Assembly (NCBI RefSeq): GCF_009938015.1
Contig: NZ_AP021884.1
Span: forward strand, 620,001 to 684,000
DNA length: 64,000 nucleotides
Reading direction: 5' to 3'
Source of the DNA: Sulfuriferula plumbiphila
GTDB lineage: Bacteria; Pseudomonadota; Gammaproteobacteria; Burkholderiales; Sulfuriferulaceae
The position numbers were made by a program, and so were the translations under genes. Below the pieces are notes generated by a model. The model had not been told where the DNA came from, did not search any database, and saw only the letters and a program-made list of their open reading frames with translations. Positions 9,260 through 17,509 of this stretch are shown piece after piece. The number at the start of each line of letters is the position of its first letter. Within the stretch, counting starts at the first letter, position 1.

Positions 9260-9877
9260 TTATTCGGAAGAGGTGTCCGCCGGTTTGGCGAAGCGCCCTT
9301 CTTCACCCGCCAGCAGGCGGCGGATATTGGTGCGGTGACGCCAAAAAATCAGCGCACTGATGATGCATAACGCGACCACAGGCAGGGCGCCACCGATTAA
9401 ATAGGTACCGAGTACTGGCGCCAGTGTGGCCGCAGTGAGTGCGGCCAGTGACGAGATGCGGGTGAGGACAAACACGACAAGCCAGCTGGCCAGCGTTGCC
9501 AAACCCAGCCACGGCGAAATCGCGAGCAGTATACCCAGCGCGGTGGCCACGCCCTTGCCCCCCTTGAAGCCGAAAAACAGCGGATATAAATGTCCGAGGA
9601 ACACGGCGACCGCAGCGCCGTAAGTTGCGGCAATTTCCACGCCGTATTGGCTGCCAAAATAACGCGCCAGATACACCGCCAGCCAGCCTTTGGCCATGTC
9701 GCCGACGAGGGTCAGCAGCGCCGCTGATTTGCGCCCGGTGCGCAGCATGTTGGTCGCACCCGGATTGCCCGAGCCATGCTTGCGCGGGTCAGGCAGGCCG
9801 AATAGGCGGCTGACGATAACCGCGAAGGACAGCGAGCCGATCAGGTAAGCCGATACGATGAAAAATGAAATGAACAT
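9260..9877 (-). CDS. plsY: Acyl-phosphate:glycerol-3-phosphate acyltransferase PlsY
   Basis: Transfers an acyl group from acyl-phosphate to glycerol-3-phosphate, the first step of phosphatidic acid synthesis, in the inner membrane. The 205-residue protein has about five membrane segments. Catalytic motifs are visible: [25 protein letters not shown] and [14 protein letters not shown]. It starts [17 protein letters not shown]. It is divergent from folB, an arrangement common in beta- and gammaproteobacteria. It lacks the family's minimal C-terminus and carries a short charged tail. Confidence 0.95.
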   Translation of the reverse strand: MFISFFIVSAYLIGSLSFAVIVSRLFGLPDPRKHGSGNPGATNMLRTGRKSAALLTLVGDMAKGWLAVYLARYFGSQYGVEIAATYGAAVAVFLGHLYPLFFGFKGGKGVATALGILLAISPWLGLATLASWLVVFVLTRISSLAALTAATLAPVLGTYLIGGALPVVALCIISALIFWRHRTNIRRLLAGEEGRFAKPADTSSE

Positions 9878-9925
9878 CAGGGATTCCGCTTAAGATATAG
9901 GATTTTCGCGCTTTGACAACTACGC

Positions 9926-10312
9926 ATGGATATTCTGTTTCTCAAGGATTTCAGAGTCGAGCTCATTATCGGTATTTACGAGTGGGAACGCAAAGTACCC
10001 CAGCCGGTATTGCTCGACCTGGAAATCGGCCTGCCCAATAGTCGTGCCGGTGAAACCGACAATGTGGCAGATACCATTGACTATGGCCAGGTTGCCGCGC
10101 GTATCAGGGCGGCCTGTGCCGCACTGCGCCCAGCCCTGGTAGAGGCGCTGGCAGAGCATGTTGCACAATTGATACGCAATGAATTTGGCGCGCCCTGGGT
10201 CAGGGTCACCGTGACCAAGCTCGCCATCGTGCGCGGCGTCAAGGCGCTGGGCATCACCATCGAGCGCGGTCAGCGCGGATGCGTAATGAGTCATATGCAG
10301 CCAGCGCGCTGA
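9926..10312 (+). CDS. folB: Dihydroneopterin aldolase FolB
   Basis: Cleaves 7,8-dihydroneopterin to 6-hydroxymethyl-dihydropterin in folate synthesis. The 128-residue product begins MDILFLKDFRVELIIGIYEW, with the conserved Glu/Tyr of the active site near YEWER. A conserved lysine lies in VTVTKLAIVRGVKALGITIE. Length is normal for FolB. It is divergent from plsY, and its stop lies one base from the end of the convergent xerD gene. Confidence 0.95.
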   Translation: MDILFLKDFRVELIIGIYEWERKVPQPVLLDLEIGLPNSRAGETDNVADTIDYGQVAARIRAACAALRPALVEALAEHVAQLIRNEFGAPWVRVTVTKLAIVRGVKALGITIERGQRGCVMSHMQPAR

Positions 10313-10313
10313 A

Positions 10314-11213
10314 TTAGCCGCGCGGATGATGCCTGGCGTGCAGCTGTTTCAGGCGCTCGCGTGCGACGTGCGTGTAAATTTGCGTGGTCGAAATATCCGC
10401 ATGGCCGAGGAGCATCTGTACCACGCGCAAATCCGCGCCGTGGTTGAGCAGATGCGTGGCGAAGGCATGACGCAAAACGTGGGGCGAGGGCAGGCGCGCC
10501 AGCCCGGCCTGCTGCGCGCGGCGCTTGATGAGATACCAGAATGCCTGGCGCGTCATGGCCGTGCCGCGCCGGGTGACAAACAGCGCATCGCTGATCGTGC
10601 CTGCCAGTATCTGCGGGCGTGCGCCAGTCAGATAGCGCGCCAGCCAGAGCAGTGCCTCTTCACCCAGCGGTACCATGCGCTCCTTGCCGCCTTTGCCCAT
10701 CACGCTTAGCACGCCCATGTCCAGACTCACATTTGCCACTCTCAGTGTCACCAGTTCGGAGACGCGCAGGCCGCTGGCGTAGAGGATTTCCAGCATGGCC
10801 TTGTCGCGTAGCCCGAGTGGCTGTGATGTGTCGGGTGCGTTCAACAGCATATCCACGTCGGCCTCCGACAAGCTCTTGGGTAATGAGCGCGGCAGCTTGG
10901 GGGTATCGATTTTCAGTGTCGGGTCCAGCACGATACGGCCATCGCGCAGCGCCAGCCGATAGAAGCGTTTCAGTGCGGAGAGCAGGCGCGCAGTGCTGCG
11001 CGGGCTGGTTTTACGCGAAAAACGGTATTGCAGATAGGCCTCGATATCCGCCTGGCCAGCGTCCAGCAACAGCGTGCTGCGCAGTGCCTCCAGCCAGGCC
11101 GAGAACTGCGTCAGGTCGCGCCGGTAGCTTTGCAGCGTGTTGGGGGAGAGTCCATCCTCCAGCCACAGCAGGTCGCAAAAGCTGTCAAGCGCCTGCTGCG
11201 ATACCGGATTCAT
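10314..11213 (-). CDS. xerD: Tyrosine recombinase XerD
   Basis: Resolves chromosome dimers at dif with XerC. The 299-residue product has the SAM-like core-binding N-terminus (LWLEDGLSPNTLQSYRRDL). The catalytic set is complete: Arg in ASGLRVSELVTL, Lys in VMGKGGKERMVPLG, and HVLRHAFATHLL, then LLGHADISTTQIYTHV with the nucleophilic Tyr. I chose ATG 11213 (MNPVSQQALD) because the longer frame to 11336 is just antisense coding of ogt. It overlaps the 3' end of ogt by 29 bases on the same strand. Confidence 0.95.
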   Translation of the reverse strand: MNPVSQQALDSFCDLLWLEDGLSPNTLQSYRRDLTQFSAWLEALRSTLLLDAGQADIEAYLQYRFSRKTSPRSTARLLSALKRFYRLALRDGRIVLDPTLKIDTPKLPRSLPKSLSEADVDMLLNAPDTSQPLGLRDKAMLEILYASGLRVSELVTLRVANVSLDMGVLSVMGKGGKERMVPLGEEALLWLARYLTGARPQILAGTISDALFVTRRGTAMTRQAFWYLIKRRAQQAGLARLPSPHVLRHAFATHLLNHGADLRVVQMLLGHADISTTQIYTHVARERLKQLHARHHPRG

Positions 11214-11682
11214 GGTTGAGTAGCCAGTCCTTGTAAGCCAGCGGCGCCCCGCTTGCGGCGTGCATGAAGCCGCCGCGCCCGTTTGCTGCCACCACCCGGT
11301 GGCAGGGGATAATGATGGGCAGCGGATTGGCGCCACAGGCCTGACCCACCGCGCGCGGACTCGAATCCAGCCAACGCGCGAGCTGCCCGTAAGTGGTGGT
11401 ATGGCCGGGCGGGATCGCAGTCAGCGCGCGCCATACCCTGACTTGATGCGCTGTGCCAAGGATTGCCAGCGGCAGGTCAAAGCTGCTGCCGGGGTTATCA
11501 AAATAGTGATTCAAGGCAGCGGCGACGCGGCGTGACAGCGGTGAGTCGGGGGCTTGCAAAGGGTAATCCGCAGGCAAAAAATCGATGCCGTGAAGTTTTT
11601 CATTGGCCACACTCATGCCGACACAGCCGAATGGCGTGGGCAGCACGGCCTGATAAGGTGATTGAATCGTGCGGCTTTTCAT
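11185..11682 (-). CDS. ogt: Methylated-DNA--protein-cysteine methyltransferase
   Basis: Repairs O6-methylguanine by irreversible transfer of the methyl group to its own cysteine. The 165-residue protein carries the active-site motif PIIIPCHRVV near residue 130. It also has the preceding helix-turn-helix region (IPPGHTTTYGQLARWLDSSP) and the ending GFMHAASGAPLAYKDWLLNHE. This is the stand-alone Ogt form without an Ada regulatory domain. Its 3' end overlaps xerD, suggesting translational coupling. Confidence 0.94.
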   Translation of the reverse strand: MKSRTIQSPYQAVLPTPFGCVGMSVANEKLHGIDFLPADYPLQAPDSPLSRRVAAALNHYFDNPGSSFDLPLAILGTAHQVRVWRALTAIPPGHTTTYGQLARWLDSSPRAVGQACGANPLPIIIPCHRVVAANGRGGFMHAASGAPLAYKDWLLNHESGIAAGA

Positions 11683-11717
11683 TGCTGGATTCTAGCGCCA
11701 AATCGCACATTGCCAAC

Positions 11718-11752
11718 AAAAAATGGCAAGTCGCAAGACTTGCCATTTTTTT
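11718..11752 (-). terminator. Rho-independent terminator (rpsP operon, possibly bidirectional)
   Basis: A perfect 12-bp stem AAATGGCAAGTC/GACTTGCCATTT around the loop GCAA, with A/T runs on both sides. It lies 18 bases beyond the rplS stop and therefore ends the rpsP-rimM-trmD-rplS transcript. The run of A on the other side means it could also stop rightward read-through. Confidence 0.92.
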
Positions 11753-11770
11753 GCAACAGCACAGCGTTGA

Positions 11771-12154
11771 TCAGGCTGCCGCTTGTGCCTTGCGCTTGCT
11801 GGTCGGCAGCTTTTCCTTGATGCGCGCGGATTTTCCGGAACGCTCACGCAGGTAGTACAGTTTGGCGCGGCGCACATCGCCACGGCGCTTGACTTCAATC
11901 GCGGCGACCAGCGGCGAGTAGGTCTGGAAAGTGCGCTCCACGCCTTCGCCGGCGGAAATTTTGCGCACGATGAAAGAAGAATTGAGGCCGCGGTTGCGTT
12001 TGGCAATGACGATGCCCTCGTAAGCCTGCAGACGCTCGCGCGTGCCTTCCTTCACCTTGACCTGCACTACGACAGTGTCGCCGGGTGCGAAATCGGGGAT
12101 GGTCTTGCCCAGACGGGCGATTTCTTCTTGTTCCAGTTGCTGGATCAGGTTCAT
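11771..12154 (-). CDS. rplS: 50S ribosomal protein L19
   Basis: Large-subunit protein at the interface with the 30S subunit. The 127-residue product starts [17 protein letters not shown] and contains [16 protein letters not shown] and ERTFQTYSP, typical of L19. I chose ATG 12154, preceded by AGGAG, over an upstream in-frame ATG at 12223 that gives unrelated residues. It is the last gene of rpsP-rimM-trmD-rplS, directly before a strong terminator. Confidence 0.97.
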   Translation of the reverse strand: MNLIQQLEQEEIARLGKTIPDFAPGDTVVVQVKVKEGTRERLQAYEGIVIAKRNRGLNSSFIVRKISAGEGVERTFQTYSPLVAAIEVKRRGDVRRAKLYYLRERSGKSARIKEKLPTSKRKAQAAA

Positions 12155-12232
12155 TGCGTTTCTCCTAGTCAAAAAAGTTTGAGCCTTGGGCTCAGCCGGG
12201 TGGAGCAGGCCGCCGCCTGACACGCGGGTTTT

Positions 12233-13009
12233 TTATTGCGTACTGTTGCCAGCCGCTTGCGCTTCCTGCCTGAATTCTTCAAGCAGGGAAATCTCGGTTG
12301 GGTTCATGCCCCGTTGTTCCAGCAGATCCGGACGTTGCTGCCAGGTCGCGCCGAGCGCCTGTTTCAAGCGCCAGCGCGTAATGCTGGCGTGATTGCCGCC
12401 CATCAACACTGCCGGTACCGGCATGCCCCGATAAATCTCGGGGCGGGTGTAGTGCGGACAATCCAGCAGGCCGTTGACAAACGAATCCTGCACCGCTGAT
12501 TCCGCATCGCCCAGCACACCGGGCAGTTGCCGCACCACGCTATCGATCACCACCATCGCCGCCAGTTCGCCGCCGGACAGCACATAATCGCCGATGGAAA
12601 CCGACTCGTGCACACGGCTATCCAGCAGCCGCTGGTCTACGCCCTCGTAGCGTCCGGCCAATAAAATCAGGCCGGGACGTGCCGCCAGTTCCATTACCCG
12701 TGCGTGATCCAGCGTGCGTCCCTGCGGCGACAGATAAATCACCCGGGGGATTGCCACCCCGGCTGCACGCTGGCGTGCTTCGGCGGCGTCGAGTGCCGCA
12801 TCCAGCGGCGCTGCCAGCATCACCATGCCGGGGCCGCCGCCGTAGGGGCGGTCGTCCACGGTACGGTAGTTGTTCTCGGTGAAATCACGCGGATTCCACA
12901 GATGCAAACTGGCCTGGCCGCGCTCGAAAGCGCGACTGCTGATGCCGTACCCGCTCAGCACAGCAAACATCGGCGGGAACAGCGTCACCACGTCGATCTG
13001 CAGTGCCAT
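12233..13009 (-). CDS. trmD: tRNA (guanine-N1)-methyltransferase TrmD
   Basis: Methylates G37 of tRNAs reading CUN, CCN and CGG codons, preventing +1 frameshifts. The 258-residue SPOUT enzyme begins [15 protein letters not shown]. It has the AdoMet trefoil-knot motifs [27 protein letters not shown] and [14 protein letters not shown], and the target-binding region [16 protein letters not shown]. It starts on the A shared with the rimM stop (TGATG). Confidence 0.97.
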   Translation of the reverse strand: MALQIDVVTLFPPMFAVLSGYGISSRAFERGQASLHLWNPRDFTENNYRTVDDRPYGGGPGMVMLAAPLDAALDAAEARQRAAGVAIPRVIYLSPQGRTLDHARVMELAARPGLILLAGRYEGVDQRLLDSRVHESVSIGDYVLSGGELAAMVVIDSVVRQLPGVLGDAESAVQDSFVNGLLDCPHYTRPEIYRGMPVPAVLMGGNHASITRWRLKQALGATWQQRPDLLEQRGMNPTEISLLEEFRQEAQAAGNSTQ

Positions 13010-13488
13010 CAGTAGTCGGTTTCCCAGTCCACTTGCAGCGTCCCGGCCGCGAGGTCGACCGTTTTCACAATCTGGCCGACAAACGGAATCAGCCGTTCGC
13101 GCTCGCCGCTGACCACCAGCACGTCATGCGCGCCGGACTCCAGCAATTCCGTGACCTTGCCGAATGCGACGCCCTGGGCATTGGTGACATCCAGACCAAT
13201 CAAATCCGACCAGTAGTATTCATTTTCCGGTGCCGGTGGCAGCGTTTCGCGGGGTACGGCGATTTCGCTGCCCTTCAGTGCCAGCGCGGCATCACGGTCA
13301 GCGATGCCTTCCAGTTCAGCGACCAGTGTTTTGGTGTGCAGGTGCGCGTTTAAAATACGGACTGCGCGCCAGTTGCCAGCACGGCCGATCTGCCATTCGG
13401 GATAATCTGCGAGTGTGTCTACCGACTCGCTGAAGGTCTGGATCTTGACCCAGCCCTTGATGCCATAGGGCGCAGCGATGCGCCCCAT
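13009..13488 (-). CDS. rimM: Ribosome maturation factor RimM
   Basis: Helps 30S head assembly by binding S19. The 159-residue product starts [19 protein letters not shown], with the N-terminal RimM fold, and ends with the PRC-barrel ([30 protein letters not shown]). I chose ATG 13488. The frame stays open to 13542, but that extension overlaps rpsP and is unlike RimM; a GTG at 13494 (VVMGRIAA) is an equally possible start. It lies between rpsP and trmD, as in most proteobacteria. Confidence 0.93.
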   Translation of the reverse strand: MGRIAAPYGIKGWVKIQTFSESVDTLADYPEWQIGRAGNWRAVRILNAHLHTKTLVAELEGIADRDAALALKGSEIAVPRETLPPAPENEYYWSDLIGLDVTNAQGVAFGKVTELLESGAHDVLVVSGERERLIPFVGQIVKTVDLAAGTLQVDWETDY

Positions 13489-13498
13489 TACCACCAGA

Positions 13499-13753
13499 TT
13501 ATCCAGCGACTTTGGCGCTTTCACGTTTGACCAGCTTGGCAACGGCGTCAGACACTTGTGCGCCCTGGGACTGCCAATGGGTCACACGATCCAGGCTCAG
13601 ACGCAGACCTTCGGTGCCTTCTTTGGCAACCGGATTGTAGAAGCCGACGCGCTCGATAAAGCGGCCATCACGGCGATTGCGCGAATCGGCCACCACCACG
13701 TTATAAAAGGGGCGATTTTTGGCGCCGCCACGGGCAAGACGAATAATAACCAT
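13499..13753 (-). CDS. rpsP: 30S ribosomal protein S16
   Basis: Small-subunit assembly protein. The 84-residue product begins [20 protein letters not shown] and contains [14 protein letters not shown], unmistakable S16 motifs. It is the first gene of the rpsP-rimM-trmD-rplS operon, driven by the promoter at 13792-13821. Confidence 0.98.
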   Translation of the reverse strand: MVIIRLARGGAKNRPFYNVVVADSRNRRDGRFIERVGFYNPVAKEGTEGLRLSLDRVTHWQSQGAQVSDAVAKLVKRESAKVAG

Positions 13754-13791
13754 CGTGAGTGCCTAACCAGTTGAAATTAAAAAAGAGCGTG

Positions 13792-13821
13792 ATTATACGA
13801 GGAAAATTGCCGCGCTGACAA
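13792..13821 (-). promoter_or_regulatory. Sigma-70 promoter of the rpsP operon
   Basis: On the minus strand, TTGTCA (13821-13816) and TATAAT (13797-13792) are separated by 18 bases. It lies between the ffh stop and the rpsP ATG, with an expected start near 13785 and a leader of about 30 bases. Confidence 0.8.
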
Positions 13822-13837
13822 GTTGCGTCTGCAAGCG

Positions 13838-15181
13838 CTACATTCCCGGCAGCATGCCTTTCATGCCGCGCATCATTTTGGCGAGCCCGCCTTTGGACAT
13901 CATTTTCATCATTTTTTGTGCTTGCTCGAACTGCTTGAGCAGGCGGTTGACTTCCTGCACCTGGACTCCCGCACCGGCAGCGATGCGGCGTTTGCGCGCG
14001 GCTTTGAGCAGCTCGGGCTTGCGGCGCTCGGCCGGGGTCATGGAATTGATGATGCCCTCGACGCGATTCATGGCTTTTTCGTCGGCGCCTGCCGGCAGGG
14101 CCGCGCCCGCTGCGCCCGGCAGTTTGTCCATCATGGCCGAGAGACCGCCCATTTTGCGCATCTGGGTGATCTGTGCCTTGAAGTCTTCGAGATCGAAATT
14201 CTTGCCGGATTTGACCTTGTCGGCGAGTTTCTTGGCTTCGGCGTGATCCACGCCGCGCTGGGCTTCCTCGATCAGCGACAGCACGTCGCCCATGCCCAGC
14301 ACGCGCGAGGCCATGCGCTCGGGGTGGAACGCTTCCAGCCCGGTGAGTTTTTCACCGACACCGACAAACTTGATCGGCTTGCCGGTGATGTGGCGCACCG
14401 ACAGCGCTGCGCCACCGCGTGAGTCACCGTCCAGCTTGGTTAGGATGACGCCGGTGAGCGGCAGCGTGTCGTTGAAGGCGCGCGCGGTGTTGACGGCGTC
14501 CTGACCCTGCATGGCATCTACCACGAACAGGGTTTCGATGGGCTTGACGGCGCCATGCAGCGCGCGGATTTCGTCCATCATGGCCTGGTCGATGCCGAGT
14601 CGTCCGGCGGTGTCGACGATAAGCACGTCGTGAAAATGTTTTCTGGCGTAATCGTGCGCGGCCAACGCGATGTCCACCGGCTTTTGTGCGCTGCTGGAAG
14701 GAAAGCAATCCACACCGAGTTGCCCGGCCAGGGTTTTAAGCTGCTCGATGGCGGCGGGGCGATAGACGTCACAGCTCACCAGCAGGACTTTTTTCTTCAT
14801 CTGCTCCTTGAGCAGCCTGGCCAGCTTGCCGCTGCTGGTGGTCTTGCCCGAGCCTTGCAGCCCCGCCATCAGGATCACGGCGGGCGGCGTGGTGGCCAGG
14901 TTCAGCGCGGCGTTATGCTCGCCCATGAGGCGGGTGAGCTCGTCGTGTACCACGCCAATCAGGGCCTGGCCGGGAGTCAGGCTTTGCAGCACTTCCACGC
15001 CCAGCGCCTTGTCCCTGACCTGGGCGATGAAGTCCTTGACTACAGGCAGGGCGACGTCGGCTTCCAGCAGCGCCATACGCACTTCGCGCAGCGCATCCTG
15101 GATGTTGGTTTCGGTGAGCCGGGCCTGGCCACGCAGGTTTTTGATGACGGAAGATAGACGGGAAGTCAGATTATCAAGCAT
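13838..15181 (-). CDS. ffh: Signal recognition particle protein Ffh
   Basis: GTPase that binds signal sequences and 4.5S RNA and targets ribosomes to FtsY at the membrane. The 447-residue product starts MLDNLTSRLSSVIKNLRGQ (N domain). The G domain has MAGLQGSGKTTSSGKLA, LIVDTAGRLGID and TKLDGDSRGGAAL. The Met-rich M domain ends in QKMMKMMSKGGLAKMMRGMK. ATG 15181 was chosen because the N domain begins there. It is divergent from the CcsA-like gene, a pairing conserved in proteobacteria. Confidence 0.97.
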   Translation of the reverse strand: MLDNLTSRLSSVIKNLRGQARLTETNIQDALREVRMALLEADVALPVVKDFIAQVRDKALGVEVLQSLTPGQALIGVVHDELTRLMGEHNAALNLATTPPAVILMAGLQGSGKTTSSGKLARLLKEQMKKKVLLVSCDVYRPAAIEQLKTLAGQLGVDCFPSSSAQKPVDIALAAHDYARKHFHDVLIVDTAGRLGIDQAMMDEIRALHGAVKPIETLFVVDAMQGQDAVNTARAFNDTLPLTGVILTKLDGDSRGGAALSVRHITGKPIKFVGVGEKLTGLEAFHPERMASRVLGMGDVLSLIEEAQRGVDHAEAKKLADKVKSGKNFDLEDFKAQITQMRKMGGLSAMMDKLPGAAGAALPAGADEKAMNRVEGIINSMTPAERRKPELLKAARKRRIAAGAGVQVQEVNRLLKQFEQAQKMMKMMSKGGLAKMMRGMKGMLPGM

Positions 15182-15255
15182 GGGGTGTGTTCCGGTGGCG
15201 GCCAAAGCGGCGCTGTTGGTGTAGACTAATGCTGTTTTTTTCTATTCTAACCCAG

Positions 15256-16062
15256 ATGAACCTTGCCTTGTTCTATCCACTGGTCAGCTTGTTATACGCC
15301 TTGGTAGGCTGGCATTTCTGGCGTACCCGCTGGCGCAGCGTGCAGCCCGGCGCGGCATGGGAAAAAATGCTGCCCCTGCCCGCGCTGGCACTGCATTTGC
15401 TGCTATTGGTCGACACCGTGGCAAATCCGGCCGGGCTCAATCTGGGAGTGGGCAATGCGCTGTCTGCCATCATCTGGCTGGCAGGACTGATTTACTGGCT
15501 GGGCAGTTTCCGCTATCGGCTCGAGGTTTTGCAGGCACCGCTGGCGCTGCTGGCAGCAGTGGCAGTGCTTACCCCGCTGGCGTTGCCCGCGACGCATGTG
15601 TTGGGCAATACCGAACTGCTGGCGTTCCGGGTGCATTTGATCATTGCCTTGCTGGCTTACAGTCTGTTCACCATCGCCGCGCTTCATGCCGCGTTGATGG
15701 CAGTCGTGGAAAAGCGTCTGCACAACGTCAACCAGCCGGGGGTGGTCGCCAATCTGCCGCCTTTGCTAACGCTGGAGAGCCTGCTGTTTCGCATCATCGG
15801 CGTGGGTTTTGTGTTGTTGACCTTGACTCTGGTGAGCGGGATGCTGTTTTCGGAAGAGCTGTTTCACGAGCCGCTGCAGTTCAACCACAAAACCATATTT
15901 GCCATTCTGTCGTGGCTGGTATTTGCCGCGCTGTTGAGCGGCCGCCGCCTGTGGGGCTGGCGCGGGCGCATCGCCATCCGCTGGACGCTGGCAGGTTTTG
16001 TGATGCTGGTGCTGGCTTATATTGGCAGCAAGTTTGTGCTGGAAATCCTGTTGCACCGTTAA
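15256..16062 (+). CDS. CcsA-like cytochrome c assembly inner-membrane protein (YpjD family)
   Basis: A 268-residue protein with about eight membrane segments, related to the CcsA/CcmC haem-handling family and usually annotated as YpjD. Its role in haem delivery for cytochrome c is inferred from the family, not proven. The product starts MNLALFYPLVSLLYALVGWH. Histidines plausible for haem contact are in FRVHLIIALLAYSLFTIAAL and ELFHEPLQFNHKTIFAILSW, but the full WWD motif is not evident. It is divergent from ffh and followed 70 bases later by a CorC-like gene, the usual ffh/ypjD/corC-like neighbourhood. Confidence 0.88.
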   Translation: MNLALFYPLVSLLYALVGWHFWRTRWRSVQPGAAWEKMLPLPALALHLLLLVDTVANPAGLNLGVGNALSAIIWLAGLIYWLGSFRYRLEVLQAPLALLAAVAVLTPLALPATHVLGNTELLAFRVHLIIALLAYSLFTIAALHAALMAVVEKRLHNVNQPGVVANLPPLLTLESLLFRIIGVGFVLLTLTLVSGMLFSEELFHEPLQFNHKTIFAILSWLVFAALLSGRRLWGWRGRIAIRWTLAGFVMLVLAYIGSKFVLEILLHR

Positions 16063-16132
16063 TTTTCCATGACTTGACAGCCGCCGTCCAGCATCTAAAC
16101 TTTGCCTATCCCTTTTTTGATTCACACCCCGC

Positions 16133-17422
16133 TTGAACGACATACCGATTAGTGCGCTCCTGGCAGCGCTGGTAGTCCTGCTGCTTATCTCAGCATTTTT
16201 TTCCACCTCCGAGACCAGCATGATGGCGATCAACCGCTATCGGCTGCGTCACCTGGTCCGGCATGGCCACCGTGGTGCAATGCGCACAGCCCGCTTGCTG
16301 GCCAATACCGACAAGCTGCTGGGGGTGATTTTGCTCGGCAATAACCTGATCAATGCGGCGGCCGCCACGCTGGTCACGGTGATTACCATCCGTGTATTCG
16401 GTCAGGGTGAACTGGCGCTGGGTATGGCGACACTGGCGGTGACCTTCGTCATCCTGGTGTTCAGCGAAGTGACACCCAAGGTGATTGGCGCAACCTATCC
16501 GGAAAAAATAGCCTTTGCCGCCAGCTTTGTGCTGACGCCGCTGCTCAAGTTGGCCTATCCGGTGGTGTGGTTTATAAACCTGTTTGTGCAGGGCTTGTTG
16601 CGCTTGCTGCGACTGCGGCCATCCGGGGAAAATCAGGACAGTGTTCTGGGTATCGAAGAACTGCGTACCCTGGTGCTGGAATCGGGGAAACTGCTGCCTT
16701 CGGCCCATCGCGGCATATTGCTTAATCTGCTGGATCTGGAAGAAATCAGCGTGGACGATTTGATGACTCCGCGCAGCCAGATGGAGGCGATCGACATCGA
16801 GGCCGAAGCAGACACTTTGTTGCGCCAGTTGTCCACCAGCCACCATACCCGGTTGCCGCTGTATCGCGGACATCTGGACGATATTGTCGGCATGTTGCAC
16901 GTGCGCGATGCAGCGTATCACATGCGTAGTGGCGAGCTCGATGCCGAGGCACTGATGCAGAGCCGCCAGGAGGCGTATTTCATTCCGTCAGGTACGCCAC
17001 TGTTTACCCAATTGCGCCATTTTCAGGAAAACCAGCGCCGCGTCGGGCTGGTGGTGGACGAATACGGTGAACTGATGGGGCTGGTTACACTGGAAGATAT
17101 TCTCGAAGAAATCGTCGGCGAATTCACCACCCAGGCGCCCGCGCAACTGTCGGGCTTTATCATTCAGCCGGACGGCAGCTGGCTGGTGGAAGGTGCCAGT
17201 CAGGTACGTAGTATCAACCGCAAGCTGGGGCTGCACCTGCCGCTGGAGGGCCCGAAAACCCTCAACGGTCTGGTGCTGGAACACCTGGAAGATATCCCCG
17301 AGCCGGGTACCACCCTGAAGATTGCGGGTTACGCAGTCGAAATTGTTCAGGTACAGGAACGCGCGGTCAAAGTGGCGCGCATCTTCCCGATTGCGGGCAA
17401 CGTCGATACGGCAAATGGCTAG
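16133..17422 (+). CDS. CNNM/CorC-family transporter (DUF21-CBS-CorC_HlyC)
   Basis: A 429-residue inner-membrane protein of the HlyC/CorC (YfjD-like) family, linked to magnesium or cobalt efflux. The DUF21 region at about 1-185 has several membrane helices and SAFFSTSETSMMAINRYRLR. A paired CBS module spans about 200-335 (DDLMTPRSQMEAIDIEAE; LVVDEYGELMGLVTLEDILE). The C-terminal CorC_HlyC domain follows (about 345-425). The start is TTG 16133, needed to keep the first membrane helix (ISALLAALVVLLLISAFF). It is read in the same direction as the CcsA-like gene before it. Confidence 0.9.
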   Translation: MNDIPISALLAALVVLLLISAFFSTSETSMMAINRYRLRHLVRHGHRGAMRTARLLANTDKLLGVILLGNNLINAAAATLVTVITIRVFGQGELALGMATLAVTFVILVFSEVTPKVIGATYPEKIAFAASFVLTPLLKLAYPVVWFINLFVQGLLRLLRLRPSGENQDSVLGIEELRTLVLESGKLLPSAHRGILLNLLDLEEISVDDLMTPRSQMEAIDIEAEADTLLRQLSTSHHTRLPLYRGHLDDIVGMLHVRDAAYHMRSGELDAEALMQSRQEAYFIPSGTPLFTQLRHFQENQRRVGLVVDEYGELMGLVTLEDILEEIVGEFTTQAPAQLSGFIIQPDGSWLVEGASQVRSINRKLGLHLPLEGPKTLNGLVLEHLEDIPEPGTTLKIAGYAVEIVQVQERAVKVARIFPIAGNVDTANG

Positions 17423-17509
17423 TCGGTATTCTTTACAAATCAGGGTCGGCAGCGCACTATTTGGCAAACTGCATTAACTGACCTTGTCATTTTCTCGAGA
17501 TATTAAAGT